Assembly (NCBI GenBank): GCA_035546855.1
Contig: DASZVY010000019.1
Span: 1 to 63,010 of the forward strand
Length of the DNA stretch: 63,010 bases
Origin: Nitrobacter sp035546855
GTDB taxonomy: Bacteria; Pseudomonadota; Alphaproteobacteria; Rhizobiales; Xanthobacteraceae
Direction: 5' to 3'
Every line of letters starts with the position of its first letter. Position 1 is the first letter of the stretch. Under the pieces are notes generated by a model that was given only the letters and a program-made list of their open reading frames with translations, searched no databases and was not told the origin of the DNA. This document shows positions 52,645-61,009 of this stretch, in pieces. The position numbers and the translations under genes are program-made.

Positions 52645-53334
52645 ATGGCCTCCCGTGACTCCGCGTCGTCCAATATTACGCCCGAAGTGCTGCTGCGCGC
52701 TTACGCCTGCGGCATCTTCCCGATGGCGGAAAGCATCGATGATCCCTCGCTGTTCTGGGTCGAGCCCGAGATGCGCGGCGTCATTCCCCTCGAGGGTTTC
52801 CGGGTCGCCTCGCGGCTCGCGCGGACGGTGCGATCGGATAGCTTTACCGTGACGGTCAACACCGCGTTCAAGGCTGTGATCGACGGCTGCGCGGCGCCAC
52901 AACCCGGACGGGACAACACCTGGATCAACCGCCGCATCCGCGAGCTCTATATCGGCCTGCATGATCTTGGCCACGCTCACAGCGTCGAAGTCTGGCGCGA
53001 CGGCGACCTCGCCGGTGGTCTCTATGGTGTCAGCCTCGGACGCGCGTTCTTCGGCGAAAGCATGTTTCATCGCGCACGCGACGCGTCGAAGGTCGGGCTG
53101 GTGCATCTTGTGGCCCGCCTGATTGCGGGAGGCTACACGCTGCTCGACACGCAATTCGTGACCGATCATCTGCGAACGTTCGGCGCCGTCGAGCTGCCGC
53201 GACGGCGCTACCGGGCGCTGCTCGACGACGCGCTCACGGGCATTGCGGATTTTGCCGCTCTTCCGGTCGATCGCCCGCTGTCCGGCGCACGGGTGCTCGA
53301 CATCATCGCCGATCGCAACCTTTCGTCGCGCTAG
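52645..53334 (+). CDS. aat: leucyl/phenylalanyl-tRNA-protein transferase
   Basis: A 229-residue enzyme that adds Leu or Phe to basic N-termini, marking proteins for ClpS/ClpAP. Diagnostic segments are AYACGIFPMAE, FWVEPEMRGVIPL, NTWINRRI, HSVEVWRDGDLAGGLYGVSLG and FGESMFHR. Length fits. It lies 45 bp after the hybrid kinase gene and could be read from that transcript, though no functional link is evident. Confidence 0.94.
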   Translation: MASRDSASSNITPEVLLRAYACGIFPMAESIDDPSLFWVEPEMRGVIPLEGFRVASRLARTVRSDSFTVTVNTAFKAVIDGCAAPQPGRDNTWINRRIRELYIGLHDLGHAHSVEVWRDGDLAGGLYGVSLGRAFFGESMFHRARDASKVGLVHLVARLIAGGYTLLDTQFVTDHLRTFGAVELPRRRYRALLDDALTGIADFAALPVDRPLSGARVLDIIADRNLSSR

Positions 53335-53445
53335 ATTCCTTTCCAGCAAAGCCGCCACGCCAGCACATCTGGTATGTCATCACTGGCCTGCCCTTTTGCA
53401 TCGCATCCGCGCATCATCGCGTAACAACAAAAGGGAGAAAATGCT

Positions 53446-54636
53446 TTGCCTTCTCGTCACATGCTTCTGACTTGCGCAACCGCCGTCACCTTGGGACTGC
53501 TGGTACCACGCGCCGGCTTCGCCGACGACGCCACGATCAAACTCGGTAATACTGCGCCTTACAGCGGCCCTGCGTCGGCCTACGGTGTCTTAGCGCGCGC
53601 GGAATCGGCGTATTTCCAGATGCTGAACGACCAGGGCGGCATCGACGGCCACAAAATTCAGTTTACCTCGCTCGATGACGCCTATTCGCCACCGAAGACT
53701 GTCGAGCAAAATCGTCGACTGGTGGAAGAGGACGACGTGCTCGCGCTGTTCAGCTCAGTCGGCACCGCGCCAAATATCGCCGTCCAGAAATATCTCAATG
53801 TCAAGAAGATCCCGCAGCTTTTTGTGTCGTCAGGTGCCTCGCGATGGAATGACCCGAAGCATTTTCCATGGACGGTCGGCTTCAATCCGACATACGAGCT
53901 CGAAGGTAAGCTCTACGCAAAATGGATATTGCAGACCAAACCCGACGCCAAGATCGCGATCATCATTCCCAACGAGGACGCCGGCAAGGATTACCTGAAG
54001 GGCTTCAAGGAAGGTCTCGGCGAACACGTTAGCCAGCTCGTTTCACAGACAAGCTATCTGACGACAGATCCGACCATCGACTCGCAGATGGTGATGATGC
54101 GACAGTCAGGGGCCGACGTGCTCTTTGACGAGGCGACGCCGAAATTCGCCGCCATGGCGATCCAGAAGGCTGCGAGCATGGGCTGGAAGCCGCAGATCAT
54201 TCTCCCGGCCGTTTCCAACTCGATCTCGGCCGTGCTTCAACCCGCGGGAATCGAAAATTCCGTAGGCATCGTCACCGGCCTGTATCTGAAGGACCCGCAC
54301 GACGCCAAATGGGCCAATGACCCCGGTGTGAAAGACTATCTCGCGTGGATGCAGAAGTATCAGCCCAGTGCCGATACCGGCGATCTCTTCAACGTCCAAG
54401 GCTACACGGCGGCGCAGGTCATGGCTTTCGTGCTGAAGAACTGCAAGGGCGATTTCAGCCGCGCGAATATCCTCAAGCAGGCGACGACCATCTCGCCCAC
54501 AGCATTTCCCATGCTGCTGCCGGGAATCAAGGTCGAAACCTCACCCGATGACGTGACGCCGATCCGGCAACTCCAGATGGCGCGTTTCGACGGCAAGTCG
54601 TGGGTACTGTTCGGGGACATTCTCAGCGAGAAATGA
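53446..54636 (+). CDS. Liv-type ABC transporter substrate-binding protein, orphan paralogue
   Basis: A 396-residue periplasmic binding protein, paralogous to that at 29444-30673 over its whole length. The start is unusual: AGGGAG at 53432-53437 is followed first by an out-of-frame ATG at 53441 (encoding only nine codons), then by an in-frame TTG at 53446, 8 bases from the ribosome site. The TTG gives a proper signal peptide with basic residues (PSRHMLLT...) ending GFAD; the next in-frame ATG at 53461 would remove them. No transporter subunits are nearby; the ligand is unknown. Confidence 0.88.
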   Translation: MPSRHMLLTCATAVTLGLLVPRAGFADDATIKLGNTAPYSGPASAYGVLARAESAYFQMLNDQGGIDGHKIQFTSLDDAYSPPKTVEQNRRLVEEDDVLALFSSVGTAPNIAVQKYLNVKKIPQLFVSSGASRWNDPKHFPWTVGFNPTYELEGKLYAKWILQTKPDAKIAIIIPNEDAGKDYLKGFKEGLGEHVSQLVSQTSYLTTDPTIDSQMVMMRQSGADVLFDEATPKFAAMAIQKAASMGWKPQIILPAVSNSISAVLQPAGIENSVGIVTGLYLKDPHDAKWANDPGVKDYLAWMQKYQPSADTGDLFNVQGYTAAQVMAFVLKNCKGDFSRANILKQATTISPTAFPMLLPGIKVETSPDDVTPIRQLQMARFDGKSWVLFGDILSEK

Positions 54637-54643
54637 CGTTCAT

Positions 54644-54675
54644 CTCCACGTTCCGGCTGGCGCCGGAACGTGGAG
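54644..54675 (+). terminator. strong hairpin after the binding-protein gene
   Basis: A perfect 14-bp stem CTCCACGTTCCGGC/GCCGGAACGTGGAG with a 4-nt loop, starting 7 bp after the stop codon. The T tract is weak (GCACTT), but this is a likely terminator or 3-prime-end stabiliser. Confidence 0.7.
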
Positions 54676-54683
54676 GCACTTGA

Positions 54684-54749
54684 GTCCTGAATCCAACGTT
54701 CGCACGCGCCGTGCACGCTCTTCGGCGAATGTTCTAGACCATCGCGCTA
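54684..54749. repeat. palindromic repeat family B, copy 4 (degenerate)
   Basis: Unit GTCCTGAATCCAACGTTCGC at the left and GCGAATGTTCTAGACCATCG at the right, imperfectly complementary arms. It keeps the family edge CGCGCTA, whose CTA is the reverse complement of the TAG stop of the DUF2155 gene, as at the TetR gene end. Confidence 0.6.
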
Positions 54750-55700
54750 ACGTCGGAAAATGTTGAACAGCGGATTATTGTCTGACGGCTGTTGCTGAGG
54801 CGGCGGTGGAGGTGGCGGCGCCGCTGGCCGCGGACTCTGCTGCGGCGGCGGCAAAGGCTGACGGGGTTGGCGCGCCGGTTGCCGTGCAGGGCGTCTGGCG
54901 GCAGGCGGCGGCGCGGCCTTGGGCTGTTCGGGCTGCTGGGCGACGACCGTGGTCTCCGGCTCCTTGCAGTCTGTCAGCCAGATATCGTAGATCGGATGCT
55001 CCACGGCATGCAGGCCGGGACTGGACGCGAACATCCAACCCGAGAAGATTCGCTTCACCTCGCCTTGCAGCGTGATCTCGTCCACTTCGACGAAGGCGTC
55101 GGTGTTGGCGGCCTCCGTCGCCGGGCGCGTATAGCACGCGTCGGTTTTGACGCGCAGCGCGCCGAACTGCACGGTCTCCCCGATCGCTTCATCGAAGTTG
55201 ATAATGCGGCCGGTGATCTTGTCGAGACCTGTGAAGACGGCTCTCTTGTTGATGACCTTGGCCGCCGGCGGCTCGGTCACGATCTCGTCGCCGGGCTGCA
55301 GCGTCGCAGGAGTCGGAGGCGCCGGATGCTTGCCCGGTTGCGCGGGTGCGGGATGGCCTGCCGGCGGCGCGGCGGCCACGCCGGAAGGCTGGTTCTGCGG
55401 CACGATCGTCGTGCCGGGCGGCGGTGCAAGCGGCTGGGACTGAACAGGACCCGGCGGCGGTGCGGCCTGCCCGGGCGGCAGCCGCATCGGCGCCGGCAGG
55501 ACCCGCCCCTGCGGCAGGTCCGGCACGTCTTCCTCGTCATCGTCGGTGGAATTGGCCTGGCCGCGTGGAATCGCTCCGGGCGGCCGGGGAGCCGGATCGG
55601 AAAAGATATTCCCGATCTGCGCACGTGCCGGCGGCGGCGCCATCACGAAGACGGCGGCCCACACTGCAACAAGGCTTGCGATGCAAAGGGTTCGAAACAT
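54747..55700 (-). CDS. DUF2155-domain exported protein
   Basis: A 317-residue exported protein. It has a signal peptide (PPPARAQ), a Pro/Gln-rich linker (about 30-145), a compact DUF2155 domain (about 160-255; ITGRIINFDEAIGETVQFG and FSGWMFASSPGLHAVEHPIYDIW with two Cys), and a Pro/Gln/Arg-rich low-complexity tail. DUF2155 is widespread in alphaproteobacteria, function unknown. I use the ATG of MFRTLCIASL; the frame is open 24 codons earlier. The end overlaps a repeat element. Confidence 0.85.
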   Translation of the reverse strand: MFRTLCIASLVAVWAAVFVMAPPPARAQIGNIFSDPAPRPPGAIPRGQANSTDDDEEDVPDLPQGRVLPAPMRLPPGQAAPPPGPVQSQPLAPPPGTTIVPQNQPSGVAAAPPAGHPAPAQPGKHPAPPTPATLQPGDEIVTEPPAAKVINKRAVFTGLDKITGRIINFDEAIGETVQFGALRVKTDACYTRPATEAANTDAFVEVDEITLQGEVKRIFSGWMFASSPGLHAVEHPIYDIWLTDCKEPETTVVAQQPEQPKAAPPPAARRPARQPARQPRQPLPPPQQSPRPAAPPPPPPPQQQPSDNNPLFNIFRR

Positions 55701-56012
55701 GTCGTGCGGCTTTGTTATCGAATCAGATCCGGAACATCTTACAGGCCAGTGGTCCGATTTTGGCATTCGCATCCTGTCCGCCGGCTGCGAATGTCAAATT
55801 CCGTCCTCCGGGAGCCGCTCGCAAGGCCCTCCGGTTAACACGGGGATTGAGGCGGGGAAAGGGCGGCAATCCCGGCGTTCCCGCGGGGTCCGCCGGTTGC
55901 GCGATGTTTTGCCCGTCTGGCCAGCCGGGATAGCCCGTGGAATAATCGGGGGATCGGATGGCTCGGTCAGATGATGAGAAACCGGATGTCAACCGGAGCA
56001 GAACAGGAAACG
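55701..56012. other. intergenic region between DUF2155 and SDR genes
   Basis: About 310 bp between divergent genes. I see no gene, hairpin or clear promoter; it must carry the promoters for both sides. Confidence 0.5.
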
Positions 56013-56798
56013 ATGGGAATGGCCGACCGCATTCGTCTGGATGGAAAAATCGCCCTTGTCACCGGCGCGGCCGGCGTGATCGGAACCGCCACCATGCACC
56101 TCCTCGCGGAACGCGGTGCCCGCATTGCCGCGGTGGATCACCACGAAGGGCCACTCAAGGATGCTATCAAGACCCTCCCCGCCTCCGCCCAGGCGATTGC
56201 CATCACCGCCGATGTGACCCGGGAGGACGAGGTCACGGACTATGTCCGCGCGACCCTCGACAAGTTCGGAACCATCGACGTGTTCTACAACAACGCCGGC
56301 GTCGAGGGCGACATCAAGTCGATCGTGGACTATCCGCTCGAGAGTTTCCGCCGCGTCCTCGATGTCAACGTGGTGGGCGTGTTTCTCGGCATGAAACACG
56401 TGCTTCCGGTGATGTTGAAAAAGAACGGCGGCAGCATCATCAATACGGCGTCGATCGCCGGCCTCATCGGCTCCCCCTCGATCGCCGTCTACAGCGCCAG
56501 CAAGCACGCGGTGATCGGCCTGACAAAAAGCGTCGCGCAGGAATGCTCCGGCACCGGCGTGCGGGTCAACTGCGTGTGTCCCGGACTGATCGACAGCCGC
56601 ATGCTCAGCGCCATCATCGACGGCCGCAATCCCGGCAATGCGCCGACCCCGGCCGAACGCATCGTCGACCGCATTCCCGCGCGGCGTCTTGGCACTGCCG
56701 CCGAGGTCGCCTCGGTGGTCGCGTTCCTGGCCTCCGACGACGCGAGCTATGTCAGCGGCTCCGCCTACACCGTCGACGGTGGCCGCGTCTCAGCCTAG
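56013..56798 (+). CDS. SDR-family oxidoreductase
   Basis: A 261-residue classical SDR. Motifs: TGAAGVIGTATMH nucleotide loop, NNAG near residue 92, Ser in NTASIAGL, YSASK with Tyr and Lys, and VDGGR at the end. It lacks the specificity marks of a known subfamily; a sugar, acyl or steroid-like alcohol is possible. I chose the ATG preceded by AGGAAACG. The esterase gene follows 65 bp downstream, so the two may be an operon for one catabolic substrate. Confidence 0.87.
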   Translation: MGMADRIRLDGKIALVTGAAGVIGTATMHLLAERGARIAAVDHHEGPLKDAIKTLPASAQAIAITADVTREDEVTDYVRATLDKFGTIDVFYNNAGVEGDIKSIVDYPLESFRRVLDVNVVGVFLGMKHVLPVMLKKNGGSIINTASIAGLIGSPSIAVYSASKHAVIGLTKSVAQECSGTGVRVNCVCPGLIDSRMLSAIIDGRNPGNAPTPAERIVDRIPARRLGTAAEVASVVAFLASDDASYVSGSAYTVDGGRVSA

Positions 56799-56863
56799 CG
56801 CGGCTCTGCGTGCGACCTTCCTCCACAATCCTCGCCTTCCCTTCGCATCACAGGTCAAACTCA

Positions 56864-57811
56864 ATGCCCGTCATTCTCGATCCCGATGCCGCCGCCGTCT
56901 ACAAGGCTTTCCAGGAAGCCAACCGTCCCCGCTATGAGGATGGCACGCCCGAGGTGGCGCGGGGCTACTATCTCGCCGCGCGGCTCGTCGGCAACCCGGA
57001 GCCGCCTGAGTTGGCGTCGGTCGCGCCGCTCGGCATCCCCGGTCCTGCAGGCGCCATCCCCGCCCGCATCTACACCCCGAAAACGCTGCGTAAATCCGGC
57101 GGCGGCGCGCCGGGTCTGGTGTTCTTCCACGGCGGCGGCTGGGTGATCGGCGATCTCGATACCCACGACGTGGTCTGCCGCAAACTCGCTGACGAAGGCG
57201 AATTGATCGTGGCGGCGATCGATTATCGTCTCGCGCCTGAGCACAAGTTTCCCGCCGCCGTCGAGGATGCGGTCGCGGCGACCGCGTGGATCGCGAAGAA
57301 CGCGACCACGCTCGGCATCGATGGCGCGAACATCTGCGTCGGCGGCGACAGCGCCGGCGGCAATCTCGCCGCGGTCGTGGCGATCGATGCCCGCGACAAC
57401 AAGGGTCCGGCGATCAAGGGCCAGGTGCTGATCTACCCCGCGACCGACCTCCGCGGCGCGCATCCCTCGCACAGCGAGCCCGAGACGAGCATCCTGCTCA
57501 CCCACTCCGTCATCAAATGGTTCGCCAACCACTACATTCGCAACGAGGCCGACAAGGAGGACTGGCGCGCCTCGCCTGCGCTCGTCACGAATCTCTCTGG
57601 CTTGCCGCCGGCCTATGTGATGACGGCAGGCGCCGATCCGCTGCGCGACGAGGGCGACGAATATGCGAAGCGCCTGAAGGACGCCGGCGTTCCCGTTGCC
57701 TACAAAACCTATCCCGGACAATTCCACGGCTTCTTCACCATGGGCAAACTGCTCAACCAGGCCAACGTCGCGGTGAGCGATATCAGCAAATGGCTGAAGG
57801 CGCTGGGCTGA
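56864..57811 (+). CDS. alpha/beta-hydrolase, hormone-sensitive-lipase family esterase
   Basis: A 315-residue esterase. It has the HSL oxyanion motif HGGGW near residue 88, the nucleophile elbow GDSAGGN near residue 163, Asp in TAGADPLRDEG and His in GQFHGF, a complete triad. Such enzymes hydrolyse short-chain esters. The pair with the SDR suggests ester cleavage followed by alcohol oxidation, which is inference from order only. A bidirectional terminator follows. Confidence 0.9.
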   Translation: MPVILDPDAAAVYKAFQEANRPRYEDGTPEVARGYYLAARLVGNPEPPELASVAPLGIPGPAGAIPARIYTPKTLRKSGGGAPGLVFFHGGGWVIGDLDTHDVVCRKLADEGELIVAAIDYRLAPEHKFPAAVEDAVAATAWIAKNATTLGIDGANICVGGDSAGGNLAAVVAIDARDNKGPAIKGQVLIYPATDLRGAHPSHSEPETSILLTHSVIKWFANHYIRNEADKEDWRASPALVTNLSGLPPAYVMTAGADPLRDEGDEYAKRLKDAGVPVAYKTYPGQFHGFFTMGKLLNQANVAVSDISKWLKALG

Positions 57812-57861
57812 GGCCATGACCGTGGGCATCGCGTAGCCGGCGTTCGATGTCACGGGCAAAG

Positions 57862-57889
57862 AAGCCCGCGCCGATGAAGGCGCGGGCTT
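57862..57889. terminator. bidirectional terminator between esterase and glnII
   Basis: AAGCCCGCGCC-GATGAA-GGCGCGGGCTT, an 11-bp GC-rich stem flanked by A on the left and TT on the right. It serves the esterase gene on the plus strand and glnII on the minus strand. Confidence 0.85.
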
Positions 57890-57921
57890 TTCAGTCTTGT
57901 GGTCTTCTCGATTGAGACGTC

Positions 57922-58962
57922 TCAGGCCGCGACGGCCGTCGCGCTGGTCGGCACTTCCGAGATCGTCTTCAGGATCTGCGATGCGATCTGGTAGGGGTCG
58001 CCCATGGAGTTCGGGCGGCGGTCCTCCAGATAGCCCTTATAGCCATTGTTGATGAAGGAGTGCGGCACGCGGATCGAGGCGCCGCGGTCGGCCACACCGT
58101 AACTGAATTTATTCCAGGGCGCTGTCTCGTGCTTGCCGGTCAGGCGCAGGTGGTTGTCCGGTCCATAAACGGCGATGTGCTGGTCGAGGTTCTTGTCGAA
58201 CTGCTGCATTAGCGCCTCGAAGTAGGCTTTGCCGCCGACGTCGCGCATGTACTTGGTCGAGAAATTCGCGTGCATGCCCGAGCCGTTCCAATCGGTATCG
58301 CCCAGCGGCTTGCAGTGCCACTCGATATCGATCTCGTATTTCTCGCACAGACGCATCATCAGGTAGCGTGCGATCCACATCTGGTCGGCCGCCGTGCGCG
58401 AACCCTTGCCGAAGATCTGGAATTCCCACTGGCCCTTCGCCACCTCGGCGTTGATGCCCTCATGATTGATTCCGGCTGTGAGGCAGAGGTCGAGATGCTC
58501 CTCGACGATCTGGCGCGCGACCGACCCGACGTTCTTGTAGCCGACACCGGTGTAGTAAGGCCCCTGCGGAGCCGGATAACCCTCCGTCGGAAAGCCAAGC
58601 GGCCGACCGTTCTTGTAGAAGAAATATTCCTGCTCGAAGCCGAACCAGGCATCGGCATCGTCGAAAACGGTGGCGCGCTTGTTTGAGGGATGCGGGGTCA
58701 CACCATCGGGCATCATCACTTCGCACATCACAAGGGCGCCGTTCTTGCGCGCACCATCGGGATAGACCGCGACCGGCTTCAGCACGCAGTCCGACGAACG
58801 GCCTTCCGCCTGCATGGTCGAGGAACCGTCAAAGCCCCACAGCGGCAACTGCTCGAGCGTCGGAAACGCGGCGAATTCCTTGATCTGCGTCTTGCCGCGC
58901 AGATTCGGCGTGGGTGTGTAGCCGTCGAGCCAAATGTACTCGAGCTTGTATTTCGTCATCAT
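57922..58962 (-). CDS. glnII: glutamine synthetase type II
   Basis: A 346-residue eukaryote-like GSII that forms glutamine from glutamate, ammonia and ATP. It is much shorter than GSI (about 470). Motifs: WGFDGSSTMQAEG, FGFEQEYFF, AGINHEGINAEVAKGQWEFQI, NGSGMHANFS and LEDRRPNSMGDPY. GSII lacks the adenylylation loop of GSI, so control is by transcription and, in rhizobia, by the GstI protein. A sigma-54 element lies about 90 bp upstream. A two-Met start (MMTKYKL) is present. Confidence 0.96.
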   Translation of the reverse strand: MMTKYKLEYIWLDGYTPTPNLRGKTQIKEFAAFPTLEQLPLWGFDGSSTMQAEGRSSDCVLKPVAVYPDGARKNGALVMCEVMMPDGVTPHPSNKRATVFDDADAWFGFEQEYFFYKNGRPLGFPTEGYPAPQGPYYTGVGYKNVGSVARQIVEEHLDLCLTAGINHEGINAEVAKGQWEFQIFGKGSRTAADQMWIARYLMMRLCEKYEIDIEWHCKPLGDTDWNGSGMHANFSTKYMRDVGGKAYFEALMQQFDKNLDQHIAVYGPDNHLRLTGKHETAPWNKFSYGVADRGASIRVPHSFINNGYKGYLEDRRPNSMGDPYQIASQILKTISEVPTSATAVAA

Positions 58963-59052
58963 GATCTCTCATCGGTTGGCGATATGAAGGGTGGAGAACC
59001 CTAAAACCCGGCCAGTTGCCCGCGAACGGGCTGCCAGCGACATGAATGAGAA

Positions 59053-59068
59053 AGCAAATAAAGTGCCA
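59053..59068 (-). promoter_or_regulatory. sigma-54 (RpoN) promoter of glnII
   Basis: On the minus strand TGGCAC-TTTAT-TTGCT, a full match to TGGCAC-N5-TTGCW. The predicted start is about 59042, giving an 80-nt leader before the glnII ATG at 58962. It fits the known RpoN/NtrC control of glnII in rhizobia. Confidence 0.85.
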
Positions 59069-59376
59069 ATCGAGCGGTCTGCGACGGCGGATCGCCGGCC
59101 CGGTCGTTTTGCAGATCGCCTTCTTGGCGTTGTCTCTGTGGACGCCACCTGCGACACAACCGCACAGCGGTCCGGCGCGTGCCGCCAGAACAGGAATTTT
59201 CCCGCGATCTCAATGCCTTTCCAGGCGGCAGTTTTCAGGCTCTGCTCGGAGGCGAGATTAATTCCACGGCACGCGCACCGCCAGTCTGCGAAAAAAATCC
59301 TGCCTGAACGCCAACGCGCGGGCTGGTCCGGGCGCTGGCGTCCGGGGACTTGCTCGGCAGCGGGCAAATCCAGAAT

Positions 59377-59393
59377 TGCATAATAATCGTGCA
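59377..59393. promoter_or_regulatory. candidate NtrC binding site
   Basis: TGCATA-ATAAT-CGTGCA, resembling the NtrC pattern TGCACC-N5-GGTGCA (nine of twelve arm positions). It is about 335 bp from the glnII start site and about 150 bp upstream of the gstI start, where it could activate glnII and repress gstI. Confidence 0.4.
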
Positions 59394-59541
59394 GTCTCCG
59401 CCGCTGTTCTGGGCAGTTGCGGTGACGGGACGGCCAGCCATATGAAATGCCTATCGCCAGAAGTGAGTTCGTAAAGACTCGGGCGCAGCATGGAGGAGTT
59501 GAAGTCCAGCGCCGGAAGAAGCGAGCGGAAGGATCAGGACC

Positions 59542-59748
59542 ATGGATACCACCGTCAATCGGAGCTCCGCCACGATCTATCAATTCCCGGTTCGGGAGCG
59601 CTCCTTGTTACGCCGCCGTTCCGAGACAGACAGCCAGAGCCCTGCCCGTATCTGCGCTGCCGCCATCGACAGCGGCTGGTATCATGACGATGCCATTCAT
59701 GATGAGCGGAAGGCCCGCGACACCGTCGTGCCGATGACGTTTCGATAG
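59542..59748 (+). CDS. gstI: DUF2735/GstI-like small protein, putative GSII translation inhibitor
   Basis: A 68-residue protein. Signature segments are SSATIYQFPVRER near the N-terminus and SGWYHDDAIHDE in the C-terminal half, which I recognise as the DUF2735 pattern. In Rhizobium leguminosarum the product of gstI, transcribed divergently from glnII, inhibits GSII synthesis at translation. The same size, position and orientation hold here. AGGATCAGGAC precedes the ATG. It is 11 bp from the convergent glsA gene end. Confidence 0.75.
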   Translation: MDTTVNRSSATIYQFPVRERSLLRRRSETDSQSPARICAAAIDSGWYHDDAIHDERKARDTVVPMTFR

Positions 59749-59758
59749 GTACCGGCGC

Positions 59759-60700
59759 TCAGGCCCCGAAGATCGACCAGCCCATGCGCTGCGTCAGCGT
59801 TTCCAGCGCAACCCGGCCGAGATGGGAGTTGCCGTGCTTGTCCAGCCCCGGCGACCACACCGCGATGGACGCCTTGCCGGGCGCGATCGCGAGAATCCCG
59901 CCGCCGACACCGCTCTTGCCGGGAAGTCCCACGCGATATGCGAACTCACCCGATCCATCGTAATGGCCGCACATCAACATCACGGCGTTGATGCGCCGCG
60001 CGCGGTCGGGCTGAACCACGGAGTATCCTGTCGAGGGGTCGCGCCCATGATGCGCCAGAAAACGTCCGGCCGTCGCCAGTTGCCGGCACGACATCGCGAT
60101 GGCGCAATGGTGGAAATAGACCCCGAGCGTGAAATCCACCGAATTGTCGATCACACCGAAGGACTTCATGTAGTTCGCGAGCGCGGCGTTCCGAAAGCCC
60201 GTGCGCTGCTCCGATGCGGCGACCGCTTCATCGATAACGATCGACGGATCGCGCGCCAGGAATTGCATGAACCGCAGGATTTCGCCGATGGCCTCGCGCG
60301 GCTGGTGCCCGGACAGGATTACGTCCGTTACCGCGATCGCGCCCGCGTTGATGAAGGGATTGCGGGGAATGCCGCGCTCGAACTCGAGTTGGACAATCGA
60401 ATTGAATGGACTGCCCGACGGCTCGCGCCCGACCCGTCGCCACAACTGATCTCCGACCTTGCCGAGGGCAAGCGTCAGGGTGAACACCTTGGAGATGCTC
60501 TGGATCGAGAACGGCGTATCGCAATCGCCGGCTGCGGCGACCTGCCCTTCGGCATCGACAACGGCAATCCCGAACGACGACACGTCGGCCTGCGCAAGTT
60601 CAGGGATGTAGGAGGCGACCGTGCCGCGATCCGTGCGCGCGACCATCTCGTCGGCGATCTCGCGGACGACGGCCTGAAGATCGTGATTGGCTTGGCTCAT
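59759..60700 (-). CDS. glsA: glutaminase
   Basis: A 313-residue serine-type glutaminase that hydrolyses glutamine to glutamate and ammonia. It has the beta-lactamase-like catalytic motif SIQSISK near residue 65 (Ser and Lys), NPFINAGAI, and GKSGVGGGILAIAPG near the C-terminus. Length is standard. With glnII beside it, the region encodes both arms of a glutamine cycle. Confidence 0.95.
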   Translation of the reverse strand: MSQANHDLQAVVREIADEMVARTDRGTVASYIPELAQADVSSFGIAVVDAEGQVAAAGDCDTPFSIQSISKVFTLTLALGKVGDQLWRRVGREPSGSPFNSIVQLEFERGIPRNPFINAGAIAVTDVILSGHQPREAIGEILRFMQFLARDPSIVIDEAVAASEQRTGFRNAALANYMKSFGVIDNSVDFTLGVYFHHCAIAMSCRQLATAGRFLAHHGRDPSTGYSVVQPDRARRINAVMLMCGHYDGSGEFAYRVGLPGKSGVGGGILAIAPGKASIAVWSPGLDKHGNSHLGRVALETLTQRMGWSIFGA

Positions 60701-61009
60701 CTCGACTCGAAGGTTCGCGGATCGCCGCGGGATTGGCGGTCGAGGGCGTGGCCTCCCCGATGACGGCTTTTTCAGTTCAAGATGGTCTATAGGACCAGAT
60801 GGCGAGGCGCCTCAAGGCCGGACGCCATTGCCCGGGTTCGCTGTGCCGCATACCAAGCCGAGCCGGCGTGGACTTGAAGCAACAGGCGTCCTCATTCGCA
60901 CCGGAAAAGGTATTTCGATACGCAATGGCATTGGCGGAAAACCCCCGATCGTGGCTATACTGAAACTTTCAGGGTTGCAGTTTTCAGTTTTTTGATCAGG
61001 GAATTCGTC
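60701..61009. other. intergenic region between glsA and the FecR-domain gene
   Basis: About 310 bp between divergent genes. It contains a promoter-like element (60931-60961) facing the FecR-domain gene. No other structure is evident. Confidence 0.5.
60931..60961 (+). promoter_or_regulatory. candidate promoter of the FecR-domain gene
   Basis: TTGGCG and TATACT separated by 19 bp, a near-consensus -10 with a weak -35. It gives a leader of about 40 nt before the ATG at 61010. Confidence 0.35.

Larger units (their letters stand above)
58963..59541. other. glnII-gstI divergent control region
   Basis: About 580 bp without a protein gene. It contains the glnII sigma-54 promoter (59053-59068), an untranslated leader for glnII of about 80 nt, and a possible NtrC site (59377-59393). 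The AT-richer patch around 59370-59395 stands out from the surrounding GC-rich DNA. Confidence 0.6.
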
